A stretch of 28,853 nucleotides of DNA from Flavobacterium sp. (lineage in GTDB: Bacteria > Bacteroidota > Bacteroidia > Flavobacteriales > Flavobacteriaceae). The stretch lies in NCBI RefSeq assembly GCF_021151785.1, contig NZ_JAGKWP010000019.1, positions 1-28,853 on the forward strand, in the 5' to 3' direction. The notes beneath the pieces are model-generated. The model searched no databases. It had not been told where the DNA came from and saw nothing but the letters and a program-made list of their open reading frames with translations. Each line of letters begins with the position of its first letter. Position 1 is the stretch's first letter. The position numbers and the translations under genes are program-made. Of this stretch, positions 7,422 through 14,564 are shown in pieces.

Positions 7422-8123
7422 ATGTCTTCTAAATCAACTTTTATTAGTTCCATTTCCAAAAAAGAATTTCCATTGTTTGAAAAAGTATCAGGTGTATTAA
7501 TTAAAGACCCTATTTTATCTTTAATTCAAAAAGAATATCCTTTTTTTAATTCTGATTCTATGTTAGCTTTGTCAGAATTAAATGTTTTTCGAGAGCAATA
7601 TATTACAAGCTATCTAGAACGAGAAATTAATGAGATTTCATCAATTGAGCGAAAAGTGATTCAGTCTTTAAAAGAAGAAAAATCATTAGTTACTGAAATT
7701 GAAGACGCACCAGATAGTCGTACTTATGGTCAAATTGTTGCAGATAAGGTGGCTGATTTTGGAGGAAGTTGGACCTTTATAATTTCGTTTATGTTTTTTC
7801 TTTTTGGTTGGATTATTGTTAATGTTGTGGTATTAGTTGATAAAGGTTTTGATCCATACCCTTTTATTTTACTCAATTTAATTTTGTCGTGTATTGCAGC
7901 TTTACAAGCGCCAGTTATTATGATGAGTCAGAATAGGCAGGAAGAAAAAGACAGAGAACGGTCTAAAAAAGATTTTATGATTAATTTAAAATCCGAATTA
8001 GAAATTAGAATGTTACATGAAAAATTAGACCATTTAATCATGCATCAACAGCAGGAATTGATTGAGATTCAAAAGATTCAGATTGATATGATGAATGATA
8101 TTTTAGAGAGAATAAAAAAGTAA
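7422..8123 (+). CDS. DUF1003-family membrane protein
   Basis: A 233-residue inner-membrane protein. The DUF1003 core is clear: a GSWTFIISF entry to TM1 (about 117-139), then DPYPFILLNL leading into TM2 (147-168), followed by the signature QAPVIMMSQNRQ and KDRER. A charged amphipathic helix, probably a coiled coil, runs from about 180 to the end. The N-terminal 100 residues are soluble and include IEDAPDSRTYGQIVADKVADFGG-type family sequence before TM1. Function is unknown across the family. It starts 9 nt after the DUF1697 gene. A separate promoter for rocD follows its stop. Confidence 0.88.
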   Translation: MSSKSTFISSISKKEFPLFEKVSGVLIKDPILSLIQKEYPFFNSDSMLALSELNVFREQYITSYLEREINEISSIERKVIQSLKEEKSLVTEIEDAPDSRTYGQIVADKVADFGGSWTFIISFMFFLFGWIIVNVVVLVDKGFDPYPFILLNLILSCIAALQAPVIMMSQNRQEEKDRERSKKDFMINLKSELEIRMLHEKLDHLIMHQQQELIEIQKIQIDMMNDILERIKK

Positions 8124-8136
8124 GACGAAAAATTTA

Positions 8137-8144
8137 TATTTTTG
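8137..8144 (+). promoter_or_regulatory. -7 element for rocD
   Basis: TATTTTTG, an exact match to TAnnTTTG, lies just after the DUF1003 stop codon. It would give a leader of about 65 nt before the rocD ATG at 8216. No -33 TTG was found. Confidence 0.55.
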
Positions 8145-8215
8145 TGAAAGAATGGTTGATTTCTCGCCAACAAGAAGGAATTGCGATTTAATACATCAAT
8201 AACAATCAACAAATC

Positions 8216-9496
8216 ATGTCAGTTTTAGAAAAATTAACTTCGGCTGAAGCAATTGCATTAGAAGATAAATTCGGTGCGCACAATTATCATCCACTACCAG
8301 TGGTTTTATGTAAAGGTGAAGGAGTGTATGTGTGGGATGTAGAAGGAAAAAAATATTTTGATTTTCTTTCAGCCTACTCTGCTGTTAACCAAGGGCATTG
8401 TCATCCTAAAATAGTTGATGCCATGGTGGAGCAAGCACAAACATTAACCTTAACATCACGCGCATTCTATAATGATAAGTTAGGTGTGTATGAAAAATAC
8501 ATTACTGAATATTTTGGTTTTGATAAAGTGCTACCTATGAATACAGGAGCTGAAGCGGTTGAAACAGCTATCAAGATATGTAGAAAATGGGCTTACGAGA
8601 AAAAAGGAATTGCAGAAAAACAAGCTCAAATTATAGTATGTGAAAACAACTTTCATGGAAGAACAACAACCATAATTTCGTTTTCAAACGATGAAAATGC
8701 AAGGAAAAATTTCGGACCTTATACTGAAGGGTTTATTCGTATTCCTTATGATGATATTGAGGCATTAGAACAAGCTTTGAATTCCTCTTCTAATATAGCT
8801 GGTTTTTTAGTTGAACCTATTCAAGGTGAAGCTGGAGTTTATGTGCCTTCAGAGAATTTTATCGCTCAAGCAAAAGCACTTTGTGAAAAACATAATGTTT
8901 TATTTATAGCTGATGAAGTGCAAACTGGAGTTGCAAGAACAGGATCGCTATTAGCGGTTTGTGGTAATTGTACTTGTGAAGCAAAGTGTGAAAAGCAAGA
9001 GAGCTATGTAAATCCTGATATTTTGATTTTAGGAAAAGCTGTTTCGGGAGGAGTTTATCCAGTATCCGCAGTTTTAGCCAATGATGCTATTATGAATGTG
9101 ATTAAACCAGGTCAACATGGTTCTACCTTTGGTGGTAATCCTGTGGCCGCAGCTGTCGCTATGGCTGCATTAGAAGTGGTTGAAGATGAAAAGTTAGCAC
9201 AAAATGCTAGAAAGCTAGGTCATATTTTTAGGGAGGAATTAATGACTTATATTGAGGGTTCTTCAATAGCTACTTTGGTTAGAGGAAAAGGGTTGTTAAA
9301 TGCGGTTGTAATTAATGATTCAGAAGATAGTGATACGGCGTGGAATATATGTATGCGTTTAGCTGAAAATGGATTGTTAGCTAAGCCAACTCATGGTAAT
9401 ATAATTCGTTTTGCTCCACCTTTAGTGATGACAGAAGAACAATTAAGAGCATGCGTAGCTATCATAATTGCTACTCTGAAGGAATTTGAAAAGTAA
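8216..9496 (+). CDS. rocD: Ornithine aminotransferase (ornithine-oxo-acid transaminase)
   Basis: A 426-residue class III PLP aminotransferase. It transfers the delta-amino group of ornithine to 2-oxoglutarate, giving glutamate semialdehyde and glutamate, and so links arginine breakdown to proline and glutamate. PLP-site residues seen are NTGAEAVE (109-116), FHGRT (146-150), Asp233 in ADEVQTG, and the Schiff-base lysine Lys274 in LGKAVSGG. GSTFGGNP at 302-309 and RFAPPL at 398-403 are also typical. Compared with animal ornithine aminotransferase as I recall it, there is an insertion of about 14 residues before VNPD that carries Cys249, Cys252, Cys254 and Cys258. It is convergent with the glutamate-type dehydrogenase gene, whose product may use or make the same glutamate/2-oxoglutarate pair. 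Confidence 0.93.
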   Translation: MSVLEKLTSAEAIALEDKFGAHNYHPLPVVLCKGEGVYVWDVEGKKYFDFLSAYSAVNQGHCHPKIVDAMVEQAQTLTLTSRAFYNDKLGVYEKYITEYFGFDKVLPMNTGAEAVETAIKICRKWAYEKKGIAEKQAQIIVCENNFHGRTTTIISFSNDENARKNFGPYTEGFIRIPYDDIEALEQALNSSSNIAGFLVEPIQGEAGVYVPSENFIAQAKALCEKHNVLFIADEVQTGVARTGSLLAVCGNCTCEAKCEKQESYVNPDILILGKAVSGGVYPVSAVLANDAIMNVIKPGQHGSTFGGNPVAAAVAMAALEVVEDEKLAQNARKLGHIFREELMTYIEGSSIATLVRGKGLLNAVVINDSEDSDTAWNICMRLAENGLLAKPTHGNIIRFAPPLVMTEEQLRACVAIIIATLKEFEK

Positions 9497-9509
9497 AATA
9501 GATTATTTT

Positions 9510-9552
9510 AAACAAAAAAAGTTGTAAGTTTACCTTACAACTTTTTTTGTTT
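9510..9552. terminator. Shared rocD / dehydrogenase terminator
   Basis: A perfect 19-bp repeat with a 5-nt loop: AAAC, seven A and GTTGTAAG at 9510-9528, loop TTTAC, and the complement at 9534-9552. It lies between the convergent rocD and dehydrogenase genes and has A and T tracts suited to both directions. Confidence 0.92.
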
Positions 9553-9563
9553 GATTATTCCAA

Positions 9564-10790
9564 TTAAACTAATTGTTTTAATGCAATTTCAAAAGCACGA
9601 GCACTTATGTTTTTCTTATCACTATTTAAATCAAATGTTTTTTGAATTGCTTTTTGAATGATTTCAGATGAGTCGTTAAAAATAGCTTCATCTGTCATTT
9701 GAACTTTTTTCTCCATGAAATAGGCAAAAACCCTTGCCATACCACAATTTGCAATAAAGTCAGGAATCAAACTTACTTTTTTATCTGTTTCTTCCATGAT
9801 TGGTCCAAAGAATATTTCTTTATCTGCAAAAGGCACATTGGCTCCACTCGAAATTACCTCTAATCCAGAAGCAATCATTTGGTCAACTTGTTCTTTAGTT
9901 ACTAACCTTGAAGCAGCGCATGGTGCAAAAACTTGTGCACCTAGTGACCAAATTTTAGTATTGATTTCTTCAAAAGAAATCATATTATCAGCTACTAATT
10001 TATTTCCATCTTTATTCAAAAACAAAGCTTTGATTTCGTCAAAAGAAAAACCATTTTCATTGATAACACCACCATCACGATCAATGATTCCAATTACTTT
10101 AGCTCCCATTTGGGCTAAATAAAAAGCAGCAGCAGATCCTACATTTCCAAATCCTTGTACTATTGCTTTTTTACCTTTTACATCTCCACCGTAAATACTA
10201 TAATAATGACGTACTGCTTCCGCAACACCATAACCAGTAATCATATCGGCAACGGTATATTTTCTGTTTACATCTGGAGAGAAATTTGGATTTTCGATTA
10301 CCTTGATTACTCCTTGGCGTAACTGACCTATTCTGTTGATTTTGTCTGCTTCCGTTGGTTTGAAATGCCCGTTAAATACACCTTCTTGTGGATGCCAAAC
10401 TCCGCAATCTTCAGTCATTGGGATTACTTCATGAATTTCATCAACATTTAAATCACCACCTGTTCCATAATAGTTTTTTAAAAGTGGCGAAACAGCTTTG
10501 TACCATCTTTCTAAAACACCTTTCTTACGTGGGTCTGCTGGATCAAAGTTAATACCAGATTTAGCCCCGCCAATAGCAGGTCCTGAAACAGAAAACTTAA
10601 CTTCCATGGTTTTGGCTAAAGATAAGACTTCATTCATATCAAGTCCTTTTCTCATTCTAGTTCCACCCCCTGCGGCTCCACCTCTTAATGAATTGATTAC
10701 TGTCCATCCTTCTGCTTCCGTTTCTGGATCTTTCCAATTGAAAACAATTTCAGGTGCTTTATCTTCAAATTTCTTTAATAATTCTTTCAT
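9564..10790 (-). CDS. Glu/Leu/Phe/Val-type NAD(P)-dependent amino-acid dehydrogenase
   Basis: A 408-residue oxidative-deamination enzyme of the Glu/Leu/Phe/Val dehydrogenase superfamily. The N-terminal dimerisation and substrate domain has GGGTRMRKG (41-49), Lys65 and Lys77 in the EVKFSVSGPAIGGAKSG stretch, and catalytic Asp113 in TGGDLNV. The C-terminal Rossmann domain has GFGNVGS at 213-219. An acidic residue, Asp237 in IIDRDG, at the end of the second strand favours NAD over NADP. PAIGGAKSG differs slightly from the PxGGAKGG of standard glutamate dehydrogenases, so glutamate is likely but not proven as the substrate. Convergent with rocD; AnmK lies upstream on the same strand. A promoter element is present in its 65-nt leader region. 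Confidence 0.85.
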   Translation of the reverse strand: MKELLKKFEDKAPEIVFNWKDPETEAEGWTVINSLRGGAAGGGTRMRKGLDMNEVLSLAKTMEVKFSVSGPAIGGAKSGINFDPADPRKKGVLERWYKAVSPLLKNYYGTGGDLNVDEIHEVIPMTEDCGVWHPQEGVFNGHFKPTEADKINRIGQLRQGVIKVIENPNFSPDVNRKYTVADMITGYGVAEAVRHYYSIYGGDVKGKKAIVQGFGNVGSAAAFYLAQMGAKVIGIIDRDGGVINENGFSFDEIKALFLNKDGNKLVADNMISFEEINTKIWSLGAQVFAPCAASRLVTKEQVDQMIASGLEVISSGANVPFADKEIFFGPIMEETDKKVSLIPDFIANCGMARVFAYFMEKKVQMTDEAIFNDSSEIIQKAIQKTFDLNSDKKNISARAFEIALKQLV

Positions 10791-10824
10791 TTTTGTAAAA
10801 TTAGTTTTTGTGTTTGTTTGAGTG

Positions 10825-10832
10825 CAAATATA
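10825..10832 (-). promoter_or_regulatory. -7 element for the amino-acid dehydrogenase
   Basis: On the minus strand this reads TATATTTG (TAnnTTTG). It ends 34 nt before the ATG at 10790 and begins 23 nt beyond the anmK stop. No clear -33 TTG was seen. No terminator separates it from anmK, so some read-through is possible. Confidence 0.55.
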
Positions 10833-10855
10833 CTCGTAAAAAGCGAATGCGAAAA

Positions 10856-11926
10856 TTAGTTGGGTAGAAATATTTTGCCGCTACAATGATCTTGTTTTGC
10901 GCCAGTTACACTTGCTAAAGTGTTGATTTCTTTTCTTTCTCTAAGAACTCCTAAAAGACCAAATATTAGTGCTTCTTTAAATTCAATTGTTTTTTCATCA
11001 GGTATGTCACATCTTATTGAAGTGCAATGTTGTTTTATTCTTTCTATTAAAAAAGTATTGTAAGCTCCCCCTCCTGTAATTAGCATGCTTCCTTTTACTC
11101 CTTTTACAATAGTCCCAATTTGGTAAGCTATGTGTTCGGTAAAAGTGTGTAATAAATCAGGTATGCTCAAGATGTGTTTTTCCATTATAGGCAAAATAGT
11201 AGTATGTACAAATTCAATTCCTAATGATTTTGGAAATTTTTGACTGTAAAATGGTAAATTATTTAACTCGTCATAAAGGGATTTATTTAATTCTCCGCTT
11301 TTTGCGATACTTCCTCCTTGATCAAAGTTACGCCCTAATTTTTCAGCATAAAAATTTAAAACCGTATTCACAGGAGATATGTCAAAAGCTATTCTTTTTG
11401 ATTGTCTATTAAAAGAGATATTTGAAAAGCCTCCCAAATTAAGACAAAAATCATATTCGCTAAATAATAATTGGTCTCCAATAGGAACTAGCGGTGCTCC
11501 TTGTCCGCCCATGGCAACATCTTGAACTCTAAAATCACAAATAACTTTGTGTTTAGTTTTTTGAGCTAATTCTGGTAAATTACCAATTTGCAGAGTAATT
11601 CCATTCTGAGGTTGGTGTAAAATGGTATGTCCATGAGAACAAATGAAATCTACATCTTGAAGTTTGTTTTTTAAAATGAAATGGTTTGTGATTTCTGCTA
11701 TCAATTCAGTGTAGCTTTTGTCTAACACTTTTAAAGAATCTAAATCAAGGTGAATTCCATTTTTTAATTGATTAATCCAATTTTCAGTATATGGAATGGT
11801 TTCACTTTCTTTGATTTCATAAGACCATTTCCCGTTGTTAATTGAGAATTTTATATGAGCTAAATCTACTCCGTCTAAGGAGGTACCAGACATCATTCCG
11901 ATAACGTTATAGTTTGTGTTTAACAT
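10856..11926 (-). CDS. anmK: Anhydro-N-acetylmuramic acid kinase
   Basis: A 356-residue sugar kinase of the AnmK family. It opens and phosphorylates 1,6-anhydro-MurNAc from cell-wall turnover to MurNAc-6-phosphate, the first cytoplasmic step of anhMurNAc recycling. Diagnostic sequence is GMMSGTSLDGVD at 10-21. ICSHGHTILHQ, LNLGGFSNIS and ITGGGAYN mark the ASKHA-fold ATP and substrate sites. Length is close to the usual 360-370. Start MLNTNYNVIGMMSGTS is typical. The gene is divergent from the acyl-CoA dehydrogenase across 94 nt. No other recycling gene is adjacent; murF lies nearby on the same strand but is not contiguous. Confidence 0.93.
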   Translation of the reverse strand: MLNTNYNVIGMMSGTSLDGVDLAHIKFSINNGKWSYEIKESETIPYTENWINQLKNGIHLDLDSLKVLDKSYTELIAEITNHFILKNKLQDVDFICSHGHTILHQPQNGITLQIGNLPELAQKTKHKVICDFRVQDVAMGGQGAPLVPIGDQLLFSEYDFCLNLGGFSNISFNRQSKRIAFDISPVNTVLNFYAEKLGRNFDQGGSIAKSGELNKSLYDELNNLPFYSQKFPKSLGIEFVHTTILPIMEKHILSIPDLLHTFTEHIAYQIGTIVKGVKGSMLITGGGAYNTFLIERIKQHCTSIRCDIPDEKTIEFKEALIFGLLGVLRERKEINTLASVTGAKQDHCSGKIFLPN

Positions 11927-11948
11927 GGGTTAAAATTACAAATAGTTA

Positions 11949-11979
11949 TTGAAAATTTCATATTAAATGCCTACATTTG
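11949..11979 (+). promoter_or_regulatory. Full -33/-7 promoter for the acyl-CoA dehydrogenase
   Basis: TTG at 11949-11951, a 20-nt spacer, then TACATTTG at 11972-11979. This fits the Bacteroidota TTG-N19-TAnnTTTG pattern. It would give a leader of roughly 35 nt before the ATG at 12021. This is one of the two best promoters in the window. Confidence 0.7.
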
Positions 11980-12020
11980 GGAACATTTTTTAAAAATAAC
12001 AATTAACTTAATTTAATAAT

Positions 12021-13160
12021 ATGGATTTTAATTTAACTGAGGAGCATTTAATGATTCAGCAAGCAGCGAGAGATTTTGCTCAAAATGAATTATTACCTGG
12101 AGTAATTGAAAGAGATGAACATTCAATATTTCCTGCAGAACAAGTGAAAAAAATGGGTGAACTGGGTTTTTTAGGAATGATGGTTGATCCTAAATATGGT
12201 GGTGCTGGTTTAGATAGTCTTTCTTATGTGTTGGCAATGGAAGAAATTGCTAAAGTAGATGCTTCTGCAGCAGTTATTATGTCTGTAAATAACTCTTTGG
12301 TTTGTGCTGGATTAGAAAAATACGGATCTGAGGAACAAAAAGTTAAATATTTAACGCCATTAGCAAAAGGTGAAGTAATTGGGGCTTTCTGTTTGTCTGA
12401 GCCTGAAGCGGGATCAGATGCGACATCGCAAAGAACAACTGCAGTTGATATGGGTGATTATTATTTACTGAATGGTACCAAAAATTGGATTACTAATGGA
12501 GGAACTGCTTCAACATATTTAGTGATTGCTCAAACAGATGCTTCAAAAGGACATAAAGGAATTAATGTTCTGATTGTTGAAAAAGGCATGCCTGGTTTTG
12601 AAGTTGGTCCTAAAGAAAAGAAAATGGGTATTCGTGGATCTGATACACATACATTATTGTTTAACGATGTAAAAGTTCCAAAAGAGAATAGGATAGGGGC
12701 AGACGGTTTTGGTTTTGCTTTCGCTATGTCTACTCTGAATGGAGGTCGTATTGGAATTGCTTCTCAAGCTTTAGGAATCGCTCAAGGTTCATATGAATTA
12801 GCTTTGAAGTATGCTCAAGAAAGAGTAGCTTTTGGAAAGCCTATTTTTCAACACCAAGCTATTGCATTTAAATTAGCCGATATGCATGTTAAGACAACCG
12901 CGGCTCGTTTATTAGTTCATAAAGCAGCTTTTGAAAAAGATCAAGGTTTAGATATTGCTCATTCTGGTGCTATGGCAAAATTATACGCATCTGAGGTAGC
13001 TTTAGAAGTAGCTAATGAAGCTGTACAAATTCATGGCGGTAATGGTTATGTAGCAGAATATCATGTGGAACGTATGATGAGAGATTCTAAAATTACGCAA
13101 ATATATGAGGGAACTTCTGAGATTCAAAGGATTGTTATCTCAAGAGGTTTAGTTAAATAG
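12021..13160 (+). CDS. Acyl-CoA dehydrogenase (short-chain type)
   Basis: A 379-residue FAD flavoenzyme that makes trans-2-enoyl-CoA from acyl-CoA and passes electrons to electron-transfer flavoprotein. The FAD and substrate motif is FCLSEPEAGSDA (about 132-143), with the WITNGG strand after it. The C-terminal helical domain has AFGKPI, QIHGGNGY and YEGTSEIQR. The catalytic base is Glu363 in YEGT, the position used by short- and medium-chain enzymes. Size and motifs fit butyryl-CoA dehydrogenase-like enzymes of fatty-acid or branched-chain amino-acid breakdown; chain length preference is not visible. It stands alone, with its own promoter and a terminator shared with murF. Confidence 0.92.
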   Translation: MDFNLTEEHLMIQQAARDFAQNELLPGVIERDEHSIFPAEQVKKMGELGFLGMMVDPKYGGAGLDSLSYVLAMEEIAKVDASAAVIMSVNNSLVCAGLEKYGSEEQKVKYLTPLAKGEVIGAFCLSEPEAGSDATSQRTTAVDMGDYYLLNGTKNWITNGGTASTYLVIAQTDASKGHKGINVLIVEKGMPGFEVGPKEKKMGIRGSDTHTLLFNDVKVPKENRIGADGFGFAFAMSTLNGGRIGIASQALGIAQGSYELALKYAQERVAFGKPIFQHQAIAFKLADMHVKTTAARLLVHKAAFEKDQGLDIAHSGAMAKLYASEVALEVANEAVQIHGGNGYVAEYHVERMMRDSKITQIYEGTSEIQRIVISRGLVK

Positions 13161-13180
13161 TTTTTGAAATAAAAAAGTAG

Positions 13181-13211
13181 AAAAGGGCAACTTGTATAGT
13201 TGCCCTTTTTT
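13181..13211. terminator. Shared acyl-CoA dehydrogenase / murF terminator
   Basis: A perfect 12-bp repeat: AAAAGGGCAACT at 13181-13192, loop TGTAT, and AGTTGCCCTTTT from 13198, with the T tract running to 13211. The murF stop codon (13210-13212) lies in the T tract. The hairpin serves two convergent genes. Confidence 0.9.
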
Positions 13212-14496
13212 ATAGGATATCTAAGGTTCTCTCTAAACTCATACCTCTTGATCCTTTAACAAGTAAGAGACCTTTTTCTAGAGGTTTATGATTTATAGCT
13301 TCTGAAAAAATTTCGAATTTCTCATAAAAGCACATGTTTGGTGCTTCAATTTTACTTTTGTAAAATTCATTTCCAATAAAATGAAAAGTTATGTGAGGTT
13401 GATTTTGACAAAATTGAACCAACTTAGTATGTTCAGAAGTGCTTTCGTTGCCAAGTTCAAACATGTCGCCTAAAATAGCTGTTTTAGGTGTTTGTTCCAG
13501 TTGAAAAAAGTTAGTTAAAGCAGCTTGCATACTGCTAGGATTGGCATTATAAGCATCTAAGATTATTTCGTAGTTTTTCTTGGTTAATAATTGGGAACGA
13601 TTGTTTTCAGGTATATATCCCTCTACACCTGCTTTTATTTTGTCATTAGAAACATTAAGTAATTTACCTATTGCAACAGCTGCATTGATGTTGTTAGCAT
13701 TATAAAGACCAATCAAATGAGAATTAATTGTTGTGTTCTCAAATGATATTTTTACCATTGGGTCAGCTATTACTTTTTCGATATTTACATTTGCAACTTC
13801 TTTGTTTATACCAAAAGTATAAGTATTAAAAAGTTTTTTTTTTGTCTCCTGAATAGGGTCTTCTAGGTTAATTATTGCTATTTTTTTATGAAATTCTATA
13901 TAGTCATAAAGTTCACTCTTTCCTTTAATTACACCCTGAACTCCGCCAAATCCTTCTAAATGTGCTTTTCCAAAATTAGTAATGTAACCATAATCAGGTT
14001 GAGCAATCGAACTTAAAAATTCAATCTCCTTTTGATGGTTGGCTCCCATTTCTACAATTCCAATTTCTGTTGATTTATCAAATGATAATAATGTTAGTGG
14101 TACGCCAATATGGTTATTTAGGTTTCCTTTTGTTGCCTTAGTTTTGTATTTTTGACTTAATACAGCATGAATTAACTCTTTAGTTGTGGTTTTTCCATTG
14201 CTACCTGTCAATCCAATTATTTTGATATTTGTAAGATAGTTTCTGTGGAATTTAGCTAATTCTTGCAATGCTGCTAAACAATTGTCTACCAATAAGCATT
14301 GGTCATTAATTTTGTATTCTTCTTCGTCTATTAATACATATTTTGCACCTAACTCAAAGGCTTTTTTTGTAAAAGAATTGCCGTTGAAATTTGTGCCTTT
14401 TAATGCTACGTAAAAGTTATCTTTGTTAATATTTCTAGTATCTGTTGTGATTCCAGTTGAAGCTAGAAAGTACTGATGTAAAGTTGCTATTTCCAT
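13210..14496 (-). CDS. murF: UDP-N-acetylmuramoyl-tripeptide--D-alanyl-D-alanine ligase
   Basis: A 428-residue Mur ligase that adds D-Ala-D-Ala to the UDP-MurNAc tripeptide, the last cytoplasmic step of the peptidoglycan precursor. The N-terminal uracil-binding domain shows DTR at 19-21. The ATP P-loop is GSNGKTTTK at 98-106, followed by NNHIGVP at 127-133 and EMGANHQKEI. The C-terminal ligase domain has DAYNANPSSM and LGDMFELG, both typical of MurF rather than MurE. Length is slightly below the usual 450. It lies just downstream of gldJ on the same strand, with a strong terminator between them ending 12 nt before its ATG. Confidence 0.94.
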   Translation of the reverse strand: MEIATLHQYFLASTGITTDTRNINKDNFYVALKGTNFNGNSFTKKAFELGAKYVLIDEEEYKINDQCLLVDNCLAALQELAKFHRNYLTNIKIIGLTGSNGKTTTKELIHAVLSQKYKTKATKGNLNNHIGVPLTLLSFDKSTEIGIVEMGANHQKEIEFLSSIAQPDYGYITNFGKAHLEGFGGVQGVIKGKSELYDYIEFHKKIAIINLEDPIQETKKKLFNTYTFGINKEVANVNIEKVIADPMVKISFENTTINSHLIGLYNANNINAAVAIGKLLNVSNDKIKAGVEGYIPENNRSQLLTKKNYEIILDAYNANPSSMQAALTNFFQLEQTPKTAILGDMFELGNESTSEHTKLVQFCQNQPHITFHFIGNEFYKSKIEAPNMCFYEKFEIFSEAINHKPLEKGLLLVKGSRGMSLERTLDIL

Positions 14497-14508
14497 ACTG
14501 CTAAAATA

Positions 14509-14540
14509 AAAAAAGCCCTTTAATAATAAAGGGCTTTTTT
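14509..14540. terminator. Terminator between gldJ and murF
   Basis: A perfect 14-bp repeat with a 4-nt loop: six A, GCCC and TTTA at 14509-14522, then TAAA, GGGC and six T at 14527-14540. It follows the gldJ stop at 14565 by 24 nt in the direction of transcription and ends 12 nt before the murF ATG. Confidence 0.9.
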
Positions 14541-14564
14541 GAAAATTATTCTAAAGTACTAAAA

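Noticed and set aside
8145..8192. A 15-codon GTG-initiated reading frame (VKEWLISRQQEGIAI) just after the rocD -7 element.
   Set aside because: It would begin at or before the expected transcription start and has no leader. Its length is within chance for this composition, so I treat the region as untranslated leader.
9796..10122. Plus-strand open frames opposite the amino-acid dehydrogenase (also 10498-10821).
   Set aside because: The frame stays open because the opposite strand is under coding constraint; it has no recognisable protein features.
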